DNA from: Floricoccus penangensis
Lineage (GTDB): Bacteria > Bacillota > Bacilli > Lactobacillales > Streptococcaceae
Assembly (NCBI RefSeq): GCF_001832885.1
Contig: NZ_MKIQ01000003.1
Coordinates: forward strand, 62,001-126,000
Length of the DNA stretch: 64,000 nucleotides
Direction of reading: 5' to 3'
Positions 1 to 7,224 of the stretch are shown piece after piece; the first letter of the stretch is position 1, and each line of letters opens with the position of its first letter. The notes below the pieces were generated by a model, which saw only the letters and a program-made list of their open reading frames with translations, had not been told where the DNA came from and searched no databases. Position numbers and translations under genes: made by a program.

Positions 1-33
1 ATTGGATATATTTATAGAAAGAAAATTAATAAA

Positions 34-792
34 ATGAAATTTGTATTTGACCTTGACGGAACACTTTGCTTTAACGGTGTATCAATTGATCAAGATATTA
101 TTCTGGCTTTAAAGAAACTGGAAGAATATAATCATGAAGTAATATTTGCCTCAGCCAGACCTATCAGAGACCTACTTCCGCTCATTCCACAGTTTAGGAA
201 CAACAAATTAATTGGTGGTAACGGTTCAATAGTAGCTGATAAGGGAGAAATATCGGTTGTTAAGCTGATAGATGAAAATTCATTCGAACAAATTCAAAAA
301 ATAATCGACAAACATCAATTGAGTTATATTATTGATGACAAGTTTGACTATGCAGCTAGCGTTGACCCTTCAAACAAAATCTTTAAACAACTTGATCCAG
401 ATAAGTTGGCTCAAAAAATACAAATCGCTGAAATCAAGCAACCAATAAAAATAATTCTTCTTGATGCTCCTTCTATTGTAGAAAATGAACTAGCTGAATT
501 ATCATCTGATATTTCAGTAATCTCTCATGCTAATGAAGGAAACTTTGATATTACATCAGGTGGAATCAATAAATTTACTACCTTAAATAAGGTTTTTGAA
601 ATTGATGATTACATTGCCTTTGGAAATGACCATAACGATATTGAACTATTAAAAAATGCTAAATCTGCATATCTAATCGGTGACCCAGAAAATGCTAAAA
701 AACTATTTTTGGAAAATCAAGTAAATATTGTTCCTAAGGACAGTAAGGAAGTTGCTAAAACAATTATGTCGTTAGGTAAAGAATATGAGTAA
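34..792 (+). CDS. Cof-type HAD-IIB family phosphatase
   Basis: A 252-residue haloacid-dehalogenase-superfamily hydrolase, expected to dephosphorylate a small phosphorylated metabolite in the cytoplasm; the substrate cannot be read from the sequence. Motif I is DLDGT at residues 6-10 (Asp6 nucleophile, Asp8 acid/base), motif II is Ser40 in FASARP, motif III is probably Lys180 in GGINK, and motif IV is GNDHND at 197-202. The cap between motifs II and III fits the HAD-IIB (Cof) subclass and the length is usual for it. The stop overlaps the start of the following kinase-like gene by 8 nt, so the two are probably translationally coupled and may act on related phosphorylated compounds (inference). 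Confidence 0.88.
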   Translation: MKFVFDLDGTLCFNGVSIDQDIILALKKLEEYNHEVIFASARPIRDLLPLIPQFRNNKLIGGNGSIVADKGEISVVKLIDENSFEQIQKIIDKHQLSYIIDDKFDYAASVDPSNKIFKQLDPDKLAQKIQIAEIKQPIKIILLDAPSIVENELAELSSDISVISHANEGNFDITSGGINKFTTLNKVFEIDDYIAFGNDHNDIELLKNAKSAYLIGDPENAKKLFLENQVNIVPKDSKEVAKTIMSLGKEYE

Positions 793-1384
793 AATATTTT
801 CTATACAAGGTTCAATGGCTGTTGGCAAAACTAGCGCACTTAAAAAATTAAAAGAACTCCATCCAGAAATAAATATTGTTTTTGAAGATAACAACCAAAT
901 ATTCGAGCTTATTAATAGAAGAAAACTTGATAAAGATGTCCGTAATGATTATCTGGAGATTCAAAAACTTTTCATAGAAAATGAAATTAGAAAGTATAAT
1001 TCAGCTAAGTCACAGAATACATCAATATTTGATTTTGGAGCTGAAGAAATTGATTTCTATACCTTGAATTATCCAATTTCACTTGGATATGATTGGCAAG
1101 TTAGTAAAAATTTATCGAATAAACTAGAAAGTTTACATAAATCATTCCCCGATAGAATTTTATTTTTAAGTGCTTCTAAAGAAAAGTTAATTAGCAATAA
1201 GAATGAAGATAAAAGTCGAACAAGAAATTTTTTCGATTTTTACCTTGAAAATCTTCTACTACTTAAAGAAGAATACTTTAAAAATCTTGATAATGTAGAT
1301 TATTTGGATGTTGAAGACTTATCTATTGAAGAAACAGCAAAAGCCATTTATACTTGGGTGTGCAACAATAATAATAAGATTTAG
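785..1384 (+). CDS. P-loop nucleoside/nucleotide kinase-like protein
   Basis: A 199-residue protein with a clear Walker A, GSMAVGKT at residues 9-16, straight after an N-terminal beta strand, as in deoxynucleoside and shikimate kinase-like P-loop proteins. The middle part (FDFGAEEIDFYTLNYP) and the late KSRTRNFF stretch resemble a substrate-binding and lid region, but the substrate is not recognisable. The start overlaps the end of the HAD phosphatase gene in an ATGAGTAA junction. The SD of the next small gene overlaps this stop codon. The pairing of a kinase with a phosphatase suggests metabolite phosphorylation control, which is inference only. Confidence 0.7.
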   Translation: MSKIFSIQGSMAVGKTSALKKLKELHPEINIVFEDNNQIFELINRRKLDKDVRNDYLEIQKLFIENEIRKYNSAKSQNTSIFDFGAEEIDFYTLNYPISLGYDWQVSKNLSNKLESLHKSFPDRILFLSASKEKLISNKNEDKSRTRNFFDFYLENLLLLKEEYFKNLDNVDYLDVEDLSIEETAKAIYTWVCNNNNKI

Positions 1385-1401
1385 GAGTCAGATAAATATA
1401 A

Positions 1402-1581
1402 ATGAAAACACTTGAGGAACTACAACGACTTTTGGAGTCTAACTATATAAACCGTGAGTACGGGTTCAATCCTGAAATTGAGTTAGATGGATTTGAGGCA
1501 AACATTGATGAAATTGAGGAGCTTGCTTCGGACTTTGGATATAAGATAAAAATTAAGGATAATATAATATATTTTTTGTAG
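1402..1581 (+). CDS. small hypothetical protein, 59 aa
   Basis: An ATG-to-TAG reading frame of 60 codons encodes an acidic protein starting MKTLEELQRLLESNY and ending IKDNIIYFL. An AGGAG at 1383-1387 overlaps the stop of the upstream kinase-like gene, 14 nt before the ATG, a little far but usable. It is followed at once by a good terminator, so it would be the last gene of a three-gene unit. There is no signal peptide or membrane segment. The family is not recognised; the helical N-terminus and C-terminal beta pattern suggest a small folded protein or a C-terminal fragment of a larger one. Confidence 0.6.
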   Translation: MKTLEELQRLLESNYINREYGFNPEIELDGFEANIDEIEELASDFGYKIKIKDNIIYFL

Positions 1582-1584
1582 ATT

Positions 1585-1609
1585 AAAGTTCAGAAATGGG
1601 CTTTTTTTT
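1585..1609 (+). terminator. intrinsic terminator of the HAD-kinase unit
   Basis: A 7-bp stem (AAAGTTC at 1585-1591 with GGGCTTT at 1598-1604, two G-U pairs), loop AGAAAT, followed by a T run to 1609. It begins 3 nt after the stop of the 59-residue gene. Confidence 0.75.
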
Positions 1610-1824
1610 ATTGATACAGATTATGCTAGTATTTTCCAATCTATATGAATATAAGCATCTGTACTACATATTACAATATGATTTACCATATTCCTTGATG
1701 ATTTCTTCTATAAATATTACTAAGTTTTATAGACAATAGACAAAATTTAAGCATGTTTCAAAAATTATCTAATTTATAAAACAAATCATTAAATTTCAAT
1801 ATATCGGTTTACTATTCTTTAGAC

Positions 1825-1869
1825 TTTCCTTAAAGTTTCCTTAAAAATAGGACATTTAAAGCATATAAT
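1825..1869 (+). promoter_or_regulatory. distal promoter with direct repeats overlapping its -35
   Basis: TTTCCTTAAA occurs at 1825-1834 and again at 1836-1845, an 11-bp period (about one helical turn). The second copy overlaps the position of the -35 (TTAAAA, 1841-1846), which lies 17 bp before a consensus TATAAT at 1864-1869. Tandem repeats of this spacing next to a poor -35 are typical of activation by OmpR-family response regulators; which regulator would bind is unknown. Confidence 0.5.
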
Positions 1870-2049
1870 ACAAGTTAATTTAATAACAATTGAAGAAAAA
1901 TATTTTTTTCAAAGATTATTTTAATTCCATATTTTTTTAAAAAAATCAAATATTTACTGCCCAAATCCCTTGCCATACAAGGATTTCCACTGATACAGTT
2001 TTACATAATACTTTTAATTTTACCAACTGTTGTAATATGTAAGAAATAT

Positions 2050-2078
2050 TTGACATTAAACTCTTACATCTCTCATAT
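2050..2078 (+). promoter_or_regulatory. proximal promoter of the Apf-like gene
   Basis: TTGACA at 2050-2055, a 17-bp spacer, and TCATAT at 2073-2078. The -35 is consensus and the -10 is weak. It lies about 80 nt upstream of the ATG at 2160, which has a strong SD (AAAGGAGA, 2143-2150). Confidence 0.5.
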
Positions 2079-2159
2079 ATCACTGTAATATAAATTTGGT
2101 TTAATATATCTTGTACAAGAAAAACAAACAAACAAACATAATAAAGGAGATACACATAC

Positions 2160-2828
2160 ATGAATTTAAAAACAATTTTAGCAACAAGCGCAGTTTTAGG
2201 TACGGCAGCATTCGGAGCAACAGCCGCAAGTGCTGATACTATTTCTCACACTGTTCAATCTGGTGATACATTATCATCAATTTCACAACAATATATGGGA
2301 AGTTCTGACTATGTTGCTGCTATTGCAAATCTAAATAACATTCAAGATCAAAACGTTATTTACGTTGGTCAAGTTATCACTTTCGATACTGATAATATGA
2401 ATGGATACACAGCTCCTGCTGAACAAGCTCCAGCTGTTGAAGAAGCACCAGTTGAACAAGCACCAGTTGTTGAAGAAGCACCGGTTGCTGAACAAGAAGT
2501 TACTGAAACATATACTCAACCAGCTGAGGAAACTTATACACAAGCTTCAGCTGAACCAACATATACACAAGAAGTTGCACAACCTTCAGCACCAGCTGCA
2601 TCAGGTGACTCATCTTCCGCAAAAGAATGGATTGCCTTTAAAGAATCATCAGGTTCATATTCAGCAACTAATGGTAAATATATTGGACGTTACCAATTAG
2701 ATTCATCATACCTTAACGGTGACTACAGCCCAGCTAACCAAGAACGTGTTGCTGATCAATATGTTGCTGGTCGTTATGGATCATGGGATGCTGCTAAATC
2801 ATTCTGGGTTGCAAATGGTTGGTACTAA
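2160..2828 (+). CDS. secreted LysM protein with Apf/transglycosylase-like C-terminus
   Basis: A 222-residue secreted cell-wall protein. Residues 1-25 form a Sec signal peptide with likely cleavage after ASA. Residues 28-75 are one LysM domain (HTVQSGDTLSSIS), binding peptidoglycan. Residues 85-150 are a Pro/Ala/Glu/Val/Thr-rich low-complexity linker with imperfect repeats (EEAPV, ETYTQ). Residues 154-222 match the conserved C-terminal domain of aggregation-promoting-factor (Apf) proteins, with KESSGSY (Glu162 in the place of the lytic transglycosylase acid), GKYIGRYQL and the terminal W-x-NGWY. The role is probably peptidoglycan remodelling or surface anchoring. The gene is monocistronic, with a strong SD and its own terminator. 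Lytic activity is inferred from family resemblance. Confidence 0.9.
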   Translation: MNLKTILATSAVLGTAAFGATAASADTISHTVQSGDTLSSISQQYMGSSDYVAAIANLNNIQDQNVIYVGQVITFDTDNMNGYTAPAEQAPAVEEAPVEQAPVVEEAPVAEQEVTETYTQPAEETYTQASAEPTYTQEVAQPSAPAASGDSSSAKEWIAFKESSGSYSATNGKYIGRYQLDSSYLNGDYSPANQERVADQYVAGRYGSWDAAKSFWVANGWY

Positions 2829-2881
2829 GATAAATTTTTAAAATAAAACATATTAGACATAAATAATATATACCCCCAAAA

Positions 2882-2913
2882 GCGTACATCGATCTTGATG
2901 TACGTATTTTTTT
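2882..2913 (+). terminator. intrinsic terminator of the Apf-like gene
   Basis: An 8-bp perfect stem, CGTACATC (2883-2890) and GATGTACG (2897-2904), extended by a G-U pair, loop GATCTT, then a T-rich tail to 2913. It lies 54 nt after the stop codon. Confidence 0.9.
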
Positions 2914-3176
2914 ATTTATTTTCATATATTGGCTACATAACCTTAACTAAACTTCATGGCTTTTTGATTCGAGCGTCCATTTTAGATTACCAACAATACC
3001 CTTTTCATGTCCTTTTATAATTTTCAAATGAGAGTAAATCGTTAACAATTCCAATTATTTTAATAATATAGCAAGATAATTCTTCTAATAATTTAATTAT
3101 CTTGCTTGAAAACTGATTTGATTTATTAGTTAATGACATAAGAGTTGAAGCTGGAAAAACACCTATTTAAATAAAA
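2914..3176. other. non-coding gap with one inverted repeat
   Basis: No gene or promoter is recognised between the two converging terminators. The only structure is a perfect 11-bp inverted repeat, GCAAGATAATT at 3071-3081 and its complement at 3095-3105, with a 13-nt spacer and no T run on either side, so it is not an obvious terminator. Its role is unknown. Confidence 0.5.
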
Positions 3177-3206
3177 CAAAAAAAGACTTGGAAAGTCTCC
3201 AAGTCT
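3177..3206 (-). terminator. intrinsic terminator of the CsbD-family gene
   Basis: On the minus strand, stem AGACTTGGA (from 3206) with TCCAAGTCT (to 3184), 9 bp, 5-nt loop, followed by a run of T (the A run at 3177-3184 of the plus strand). It lies 11 nt after the csbD stop. Confidence 0.9.
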
Positions 3207-3217
3207 AGAATTAATTA

Positions 3218-3634
3218 TTATTTATTATCTTTGACTTCGTCTGCTTTTTCTTCAGCAGCATCTTTTACATCATTAGCTTTGTCCACTACTGCATCTTTAG
3301 CATCATTAGCTTGATCCACTACTGCATCTTTAACATCTTTTGCTTTATCAATTACAGTATCTTTAGCGTCTTCTGCTTGATCTTTAGCTTCTTTAGAATT
3401 ATCAGGAGCTTTATCAAATAGGTCTTCAGCTTTATCTTTAACATCTTCAAAAACATCACCAGCTTTATCAGCAACATCTTTTGCTACATCGCCAGCTTTC
3501 CCAGCAATCTCTTTAGTTTTTCCAACTACTTGGTCAAAGAAACCTTCTGCTTTTTTACCGTTGTCTCCTGTTACATTTCCTGCAACTTCTTTAGCTTTAC
3601 CTTTTACTTTATCTACTGTTCCATTATCTGTCAT
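3218..3634 (-). CDS. CsbD-family stress protein with LEA-like repeat tail
   Basis: A 138-residue hydrophilic, Lys/Asp/Ala-rich protein. The N-terminal part (DKVKGKAKEVAGNVTGDN) is the CsbD signature. From about residue 45 the protein is a run of imperfect 11-residue units of the type DKA-x-DVKDAV, as in late-embryogenesis-abundant proteins; the tail is thus much longer than in standard CsbD proteins of about 60-70 residues. CsbD proteins are general-stress proteins of unclear biochemical role. The SD is strong (AGGAGG) and the promoter and terminator are its own. The tail resembles that of the Asp23 protein encoded at 5809-6444, so both may be stress-induced envelope or cytoplasmic protectants (inference). 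Confidence 0.85.
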   Translation of the reverse strand: MTDNGTVDKVKGKAKEVAGNVTGDNGKKAEGFFDQVVGKTKEIAGKAGDVAKDVADKAGDVFEDVKDKAEDLFDKAPDNSKEAKDQAEDAKDTVIDKAKDVKDAVVDQANDAKDAVVDKANDVKDAAEEKADEVKDNK

Positions 3635-3677
3635 TTCGACAACCTCCTGTGTTTTTTTGTATTTTGTTTACATTCTT

Positions 3678-3706
3678 AATGTACCAAATTAAAAAAAATT
3701 TTGCAA
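3678..3706 (-). promoter_or_regulatory. promoter of the CsbD-family gene
   Basis: Minus-strand TTGCAA (3701-3706), a 17-bp spacer and an extended -10, TGG-TACATT (-10 at 3678-3683). It lies 44 nt upstream of the start codon. Confidence 0.6.
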
Positions 3707-3744
3707 GGATTTCGCATATTAATTAACAAATTTAAGTTTATCAT

Positions 3745-3792
3745 TTAACTTATATAATATATTTATCGTTTTCGTTATATTATATAAGTTAA
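3745..3792. repeat. 17-bp perfect inverted repeat between csbD and the YeiH-type gene
   Basis: The arm at 3745-3761 (TTAACTTATATAATATA) is perfectly repeated in inverse at 3776-3792, with a 14-nt spacer. It lies about 40 bp before the exporter start and contains TATAAT-like sequence on both strands, so it probably overlaps the exporter promoter and may be an operator. The AT-richness means chance pairing is possible, but 17 perfect pairs are more than expected. Confidence 0.6.
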
Positions 3793-3834
3793 TAGTATAT
3801 ACTAGTCAGTGAATATATGGAAATGGAAGTTAAA

Positions 3835-4839
3835 ATGAACAAAAATCAAATAAAAAAAATAACACCAGGTTTACTTTTATCTCTAGGCGTAGCCGTATTA
3901 AGTAAACTTTTAGCAATTTTTGTCCCTAAATTAGGAGCAACAACAATAGCAATTCTACTTGGAATCATTCTTGGAAACACAATTTTTCGTCAAAAAGAGT
4001 TAGATGCGGGAACAAAGTTTTCTGAAAGCAAGTTACTCGAAGTTTCCGTCGTGCTATTAGGTGCAACAGTTAGTTTCCAGACAATAGCTCAAATGGGGCC
4101 GAAAGCTCTTATTTACATCCTTCTTCTTATGACTTCGACTATCGCATTTATTGCTTGGTTAGGACGTAAAATAGGCTTCAATAAACAGATGTCACTAATG
4201 ATGGCAGGAGGATGTGGGGTTTGTGGCTCTTCTGCTATCGCTTCTATTGCTCCAACTATCAATGCTGACGATGAAGAAAAGGGGCAAGTTATTACCTTAG
4301 TCAATTTATTGGGGACTGTAATGATGCTGACTCTTCCTTTTCTAGCTAAGCTACTTTTTCCTGACCAAATTATGGCTCAATCTGCCTTATTAGGTGGAAC
4401 CCTTCAATCAGTTGGGCAAGTCGTGGCAGGGGCAAGTTTCCTGGGAGAAAGTGTCATCCAGATGTCTATGTTGTTCAAAATTATGCGTATTATCATGTTA
4501 ACTGTAGTGGTTTTGGTCATGGGTAGACTTGTGAAAAACGAAAGCAATATTGAAACACAAAATGTTAAAGTAAACAAAAAAAAGCTGATTCCTTGGTATG
4601 TTCTTGGATTCTTGCTAGTTTGTACATTAAATAGCCTATTACCACTACCAGAATTTTTAGGTAATTCAGCTAAATTTATCAGCGGATGGTTTGAAACAAT
4701 CGCTCTTGCCGCCATCGGATTAAGACTAGACCTTCAAAAGTTTATAAAAGAAGGTCCTAAGTTCTTAATATATGGTTTAGCTAGTGGAACTTTTCAAACT
4801 GTTTTAGCAGTTATTTTAATTTATTTAATAATCAGATAA
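3835..4839 (+). CDS. YeiH-family putative anion (sulfate-type) exporter
   Basis: A polytopic membrane protein of the YeiH/YadS (UPF0324) family with about ten hydrophobic segments. The family hallmark GGCGVCGSSAIASIAPTI is present at about residues 126-143, and there is a typical C-terminal GLRLDLQKF motif. Members are predicted exporters of sulfate or related anions; the transported species here is not proven. I place the start at ATG 3835 because GGAAG at 3825-3829 lies 5 nt before it, whereas the in-frame ATG at 3817 has no SD. This gives 334 residues, close to the family norm. The gene stands alone, behind the inverted repeat at 3745-3792. Confidence 0.85.
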   Translation: MNKNQIKKITPGLLLSLGVAVLSKLLAIFVPKLGATTIAILLGIILGNTIFRQKELDAGTKFSESKLLEVSVVLLGATVSFQTIAQMGPKALIYILLLMTSTIAFIAWLGRKIGFNKQMSLMMAGGCGVCGSSAIASIAPTINADDEEKGQVITLVNLLGTVMMLTLPFLAKLLFPDQIMAQSALLGGTLQSVGQVVAGASFLGESVIQMSMLFKIMRIIMLTVVVLVMGRLVKNESNIETQNVKVNKKKLIPWYVLGFLLVCTLNSLLPLPEFLGNSAKFISGWFETIALAAIGLRLDLQKFIKEGPKFLIYGLASGTFQTVLAVILIYLIIR

Positions 4840-4940
4840 CAAATAGGTTTATATTTGCATGATTTTATTGATTATACTAGAATGAATTTGTAGAGGTTTA
4901 TAAGCCTAAACATTTATTTTTATGGAAAGGAGAGTAACTT

Positions 4941-5549
4941 ATGGGAAAATTATCTAAACTTTTTTGCAGCATCTTGTTAATTTTACTAGTTTTTGTGTTA
5001 TTTTCTGTAACTATTACTTATCAGAGCGTTGGTAATTTGCGATACACACTGACTAGCTATGAAAACTATGATTTTATTGGAAAATATATTCCTCAAATTT
5101 TATTTTGGTTAAGTTTGTTCTTTATAGCTTTAATAATAATACTTCTTTTATTCGTTATCTTTGCTCCTAAAAAAACAAGCAGTTTCAAAATAAATAAATC
5201 CAAAGGATCTTTAGTCATTGAGAAAAAGGCTATTGAAAACTTTGTTCTGGGCATTGTGAAGAAAGATTCTGATATTGAAGATCCTTCCGTACGAGCTAAA
5301 ATGTATAGGAAAAAAATTAAAGTTCAAATTTCTGGAAATTTAGCACCTGGAACTAATGTTATTGATAAAAAAGAAAATCTCATGGAAGAAATATCTGATA
5401 AAATTTCAAGTCTTCTTGGCGTAGATAGTAAAATTAAATCTGTAATAAAATTTAATGATTTCGAAGTGCCCAAGAGTGACGACACAAAAAACTCATCAAA
5501 TAATTCTAGAGATACAAAATCAAGTTCAAATAAACCGAGAGTTATATAA
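4941..5549 (+). CDS. amaP: alkaline shock response membrane anchor protein AmaP
   Basis: A 202-residue protein with two N-terminal membrane helices (about residues 8-28 and 50-74), a cytoplasmic domain with VRAKMYRKKIKVQISG, and a Ser/Asn/Lys-rich C-terminal tail. This matches AmaP, which anchors Asp23 at the membrane. It is the first gene of the amaP-DUF2273-asp23 operon, the standard order in Firmicutes, and has a strong SD (GGAAAGGAGAG). The next start lies 26 nt downstream. The function is assigned from family and context and is well supported. Confidence 0.88.
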   Translation: MGKLSKLFCSILLILLVFVLFSVTITYQSVGNLRYTLTSYENYDFIGKYIPQILFWLSLFFIALIIILLLFVIFAPKKTSSFKINKSKGSLVIEKKAIENFVLGIVKKDSDIEDPSVRAKMYRKKIKVQISGNLAPGTNVIDKKENLMEEISDKISSLLGVDSKIKSVIKFNDFEVPKSDDTKNSSNNSRDTKSSSNKPRVI

Positions 5550-5575
5550 ATAAATATAAATATAGGAGAATATAA

Positions 5576-5749
5576 ATGAAAGATTTTTTATATGAATATA
5601 AAATTCCGATAATCTTTGCATTGTTAGGATTGCTCCTAGCAATATTGTTTATGAGCCTAGGATTCTGGAAAACTATTTTAGTTATAATTTTAGTTGGGCT
5701 AGGCGCATTTGTTGGATTTATTGTTAAGGATATAGGTATCTTTAATTAA
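5576..5749 (+). CDS. DUF2273-family small membrane protein
   Basis: A 57-residue protein, MKDFLYEYKIP... to ...KDIGIFN, encoded from ATG 5576 with an SD (TAGGAGA) 7-8 nt before it. It has two hydrophobic helices (about residues 10-27 and 32-48) joined by a short turn with FW-K. Size, position between amaP and asp23, and the closely packed two-helix form fit the DUF2273 family, a constant partner in Asp23 operons with unknown molecular role, presumably in the membrane anchor complex. Confidence 0.85.
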   Translation: MKDFLYEYKIPIIFALLGLLLAILFMSLGFWKTILVIILVGLGAFVGFIVKDIGIFN

Positions 5750-5808
5750 TTTAATTGGTTGCAAGTAATTAACATATAATTTTTAATTTTAAACAGGGGG
5801 ACAATATT

Positions 5809-6444
5809 ATGTCAAATGATAACAAAAATACTAACACTCAATCTACTCAATCTAATTCAAATCAATCTAATTCAAACAATGCTCAAGTAGCAAGTGTAAC
5901 TGAAGATAACAAAAATACTTCTGGTCAACTTACTTTTGATGATAAAGTATTGAAAAAAATTATTGGGATTGCTCTTGCTGAAGTAGACGGTTTACTAGAC
6001 GTTGATGGTGGATTCTTCTCAAATCTAGCTGGAAAAATTGTCAATTCTAACGATCCTACAAAGGGTATTGAAGTTGAAGTTGGTAAAGAACAAATCGCTG
6101 TAGATATGAAAGCTATTGTTGAGTATGGTAGAAATATTCAGTCAATCTATGAAAATATGCAAAAAGTTATCTCTGATCAAGTTAAGAAAATGACTGGTCT
6201 TGATCTTGTTGAACTTAATGTCGATGTAGTTGATATTCAAAGTGCTGAAGAGTTCGAAAAGAAATCAGAAACTATTCAAGATAAAGTAAATGATGCTAAA
6301 GATTCTGCTTCTGATAAAGCAAATAACGCTAAAAACAAAGTTTCAGATAAAGCTTCTGATGTTAAAGACAAAGCAAGTGATGCTAAAGGTAAAGTACAAG
6401 ATTCTGTTGATAATGCAACAAAAGAATCTTCAAGAGTTAAATAA
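5809..6444 (+). CDS. asp23: Asp23/Gls24-family envelope stress response protein
   Basis: A 211-residue protein. Residues 1-40 are Asn/Ser/Gln-rich and probably disordered. Residues 40-150 are the Asp23 (DUF322) domain, with GQLTFDDKVLKKIIGIALAEVDGLL and the central NIQSIYENMQKVISDQVKKMTGLDLVELNVDVVDI helix-strand core (given in parts: NIQSIYENMQ, then VNVDVVDI-like strand). Residues 150-211 are an added tail of LEA-like units (SDKASDVKDKASDAKGK), which most Asp23 proteins lack. Asp23 forms membrane-attached filaments through AmaP and supports alkaline and envelope stress tolerance. A very strong SD (AGGGGG) suggests high expression. It ends the amaP operon and is followed by a terminator. Confidence 0.88.
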   Translation: MSNDNKNTNTQSTQSNSNQSNSNNAQVASVTEDNKNTSGQLTFDDKVLKKIIGIALAEVDGLLDVDGGFFSNLAGKIVNSNDPTKGIEVEVGKEQIAVDMKAIVEYGRNIQSIYENMQKVISDQVKKMTGLDLVELNVDVVDIQSAEEFEKKSETIQDKVNDAKDSASDKANNAKNKVSDKASDVKDKASDAKGKVQDSVDNATKESSRVK

Positions 6445-6455
6445 TAAATATGTAA

Positions 6456-6487
6456 AAAACTCGAGAAAAAATTCTCGAGTTTTTGTT
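6456..6487 (+). terminator. bidirectional terminator after asp23
   Basis: Perfect stem AAAACTCGAGAA (6456-6467) with TTCTCGAGTTTT (6472-6483), loop AAAA, and a T run on the plus strand; the A run on the left makes it usable on the minus strand too, for the converging gene ending at 6530. Confidence 0.92.
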
Positions 6488-6529
6488 TGCATTTTAAGCA
6501 GATGATTTTGTTTTATATAATGTACTGAG

Positions 6530-6859
6530 TCATCTCTTTTTAGATGTAAATGATAAAATCACTGATAAGACAATGAGTATAAAAATTAGAATTGTAATAT
6601 AGACATTCACATTATTATATAAATTAAGTTGTAATCCATTATCAATAAGTACACCATCAAATGCAATATAGAAATAGTTTGCCACCAAGCCAATCAAAGA
6701 TATTAGTATACTGAAAGCATATGTAACTTTCTTTCTCACTGCTTTTAAAAACACTAGGATGATTATGAGTAGCAAACAGATATTAGTTGCCTGAATAAAA
6801 TAAAGATAGTTTGTAGTATTGATAAATCTATCAATACGTATAGGATTAGTTTGATTCAA
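6530..6859 (-). CDS. hypothetical three-helix membrane protein, TTG start
   Basis: A 109-residue protein with three hydrophobic segments (about residues 18-40, 46-70 and 84-105), ending in a basic FTSKKR. The family is not recognised. The start is TTG at 6859; an AGGAGGAG inside the end of the upstream DMT gene (coding its GSAGGVS tail) lies 10 nt before it, and the two genes are 2 nt apart, so translation is coupled. It is the last gene of the hydrolase-DMT-DMT unit and may be an accessory membrane subunit of the transporter (inference). Confidence 0.65.
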   Translation of the reverse strand: MNQTNPIRIDRFINTTNYLYFIQATNICLLLIIILVFLKAVRKKVTYAFSILISLIGLVANYFYIAFDGVLIDNGLQLNLYNNVNVYITILIFILIVLSVILSFTSKKR

Positions 6860-6861
6860 TC

Positions 6862-7224
6862 CTAACTAACTCCTCCTGCACTTCCAAGGAAGGCAATACC
6901 GATGACGATTAAAGCAATTGCCAAGATTTTTTCCTTGGTAATTTTTTCTTTGAATACGAAGTATGAGATTAAAATTGTCCAGATGTATCCGATTGAAGTC
7001 ATTGGGAAACCAATTGAATAGTCTAAATGCTTATATAATTGAATATTAGTTTGAGCACTTACGATATATAAGAAGGCACCAATATAAAAATCAATTGAAG
7101 TTGCTATATTTTTAAAAGTAAATGATGGCATTTTATTCATCGCTTTTTTAAGATATATGGCACCAATACTACCAGATAAAGTTGATACTAAAAGCCAGAA
7201 GGCAATAGCAAAGAAATTTTCCAT
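6862..7224 (-). CDS. four-helix DMT/EamA-type transporter subunit B
   Basis: A 120-residue membrane protein with four hydrophobic helices. The third-helix region YSIGFPMTSIGYIWTILISY and FKEKITKEKILAI match the half-EamA fold of ArnE/ArnF- and SMR-like proteins. Such short proteins work as dimers, and here the upstream gene encodes a second member of the same fold, overlapping by 1 nt (ATGG/TAA junction region), so the pair is likely a heterodimer. Possible roles are drug efflux or flipping of a lipid-linked or small organic substrate; nothing in the sequence decides this. Confidence 0.75.
   Translation of the reverse strand: MENFFAIAFWLLVSTLSGSIGAIYLKKAMNKMPSFTFKNIATSIDFYIGAFLYIVSAQTNIQLYKHLDYSIGFPMTSIGYIWTILISYFVFKEKITKEKILAIALIVIGIAFLGSAGGVS

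Larger units (their letters stand above)
1610..2159 (+). other. 550-bp non-coding region upstream of the Apf-like gene
   Basis: No credible gene is seen here. The region holds two candidate promoters, a pair of 10-bp direct repeats, and an imperfect hairpin at 1963-1986 (AAATCCCTTG and CAAGGATTT, 9 bp with one bulged C). If the upstream promoter is used, the Apf-like transcript would have a structured 5' UTR of about 285 nt. A CAAA microrepeat lies just before the SD, near 2126-2138. Confidence 0.6.

Noticed and set aside
2126-2138. CAAA microrepeat before the Apf SD as a CRISPR or phase-variation tract
   Set aside because: Only a few 4-nt units and no spacer structure; it does not lie in a coding region or at promoter spacing.
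1946-2161. 71-codon minus-strand frame upstream of the Apf-like gene
   Set aside because: No SD, AT-rich composition, and it covers the promoter and SD of the plus-strand gene.
2331-2700. Frames on both strands inside the Apf-like linker region
   Set aside because: Shadows of the repetitive Pro/Glu/Ala linker; no SD or independent promoter.
6290-6505. 71-codon plus-strand frame in another phase of asp23
   Set aside because: Product of the repetitive LEA-like coding region; it runs into the terminator hairpin.
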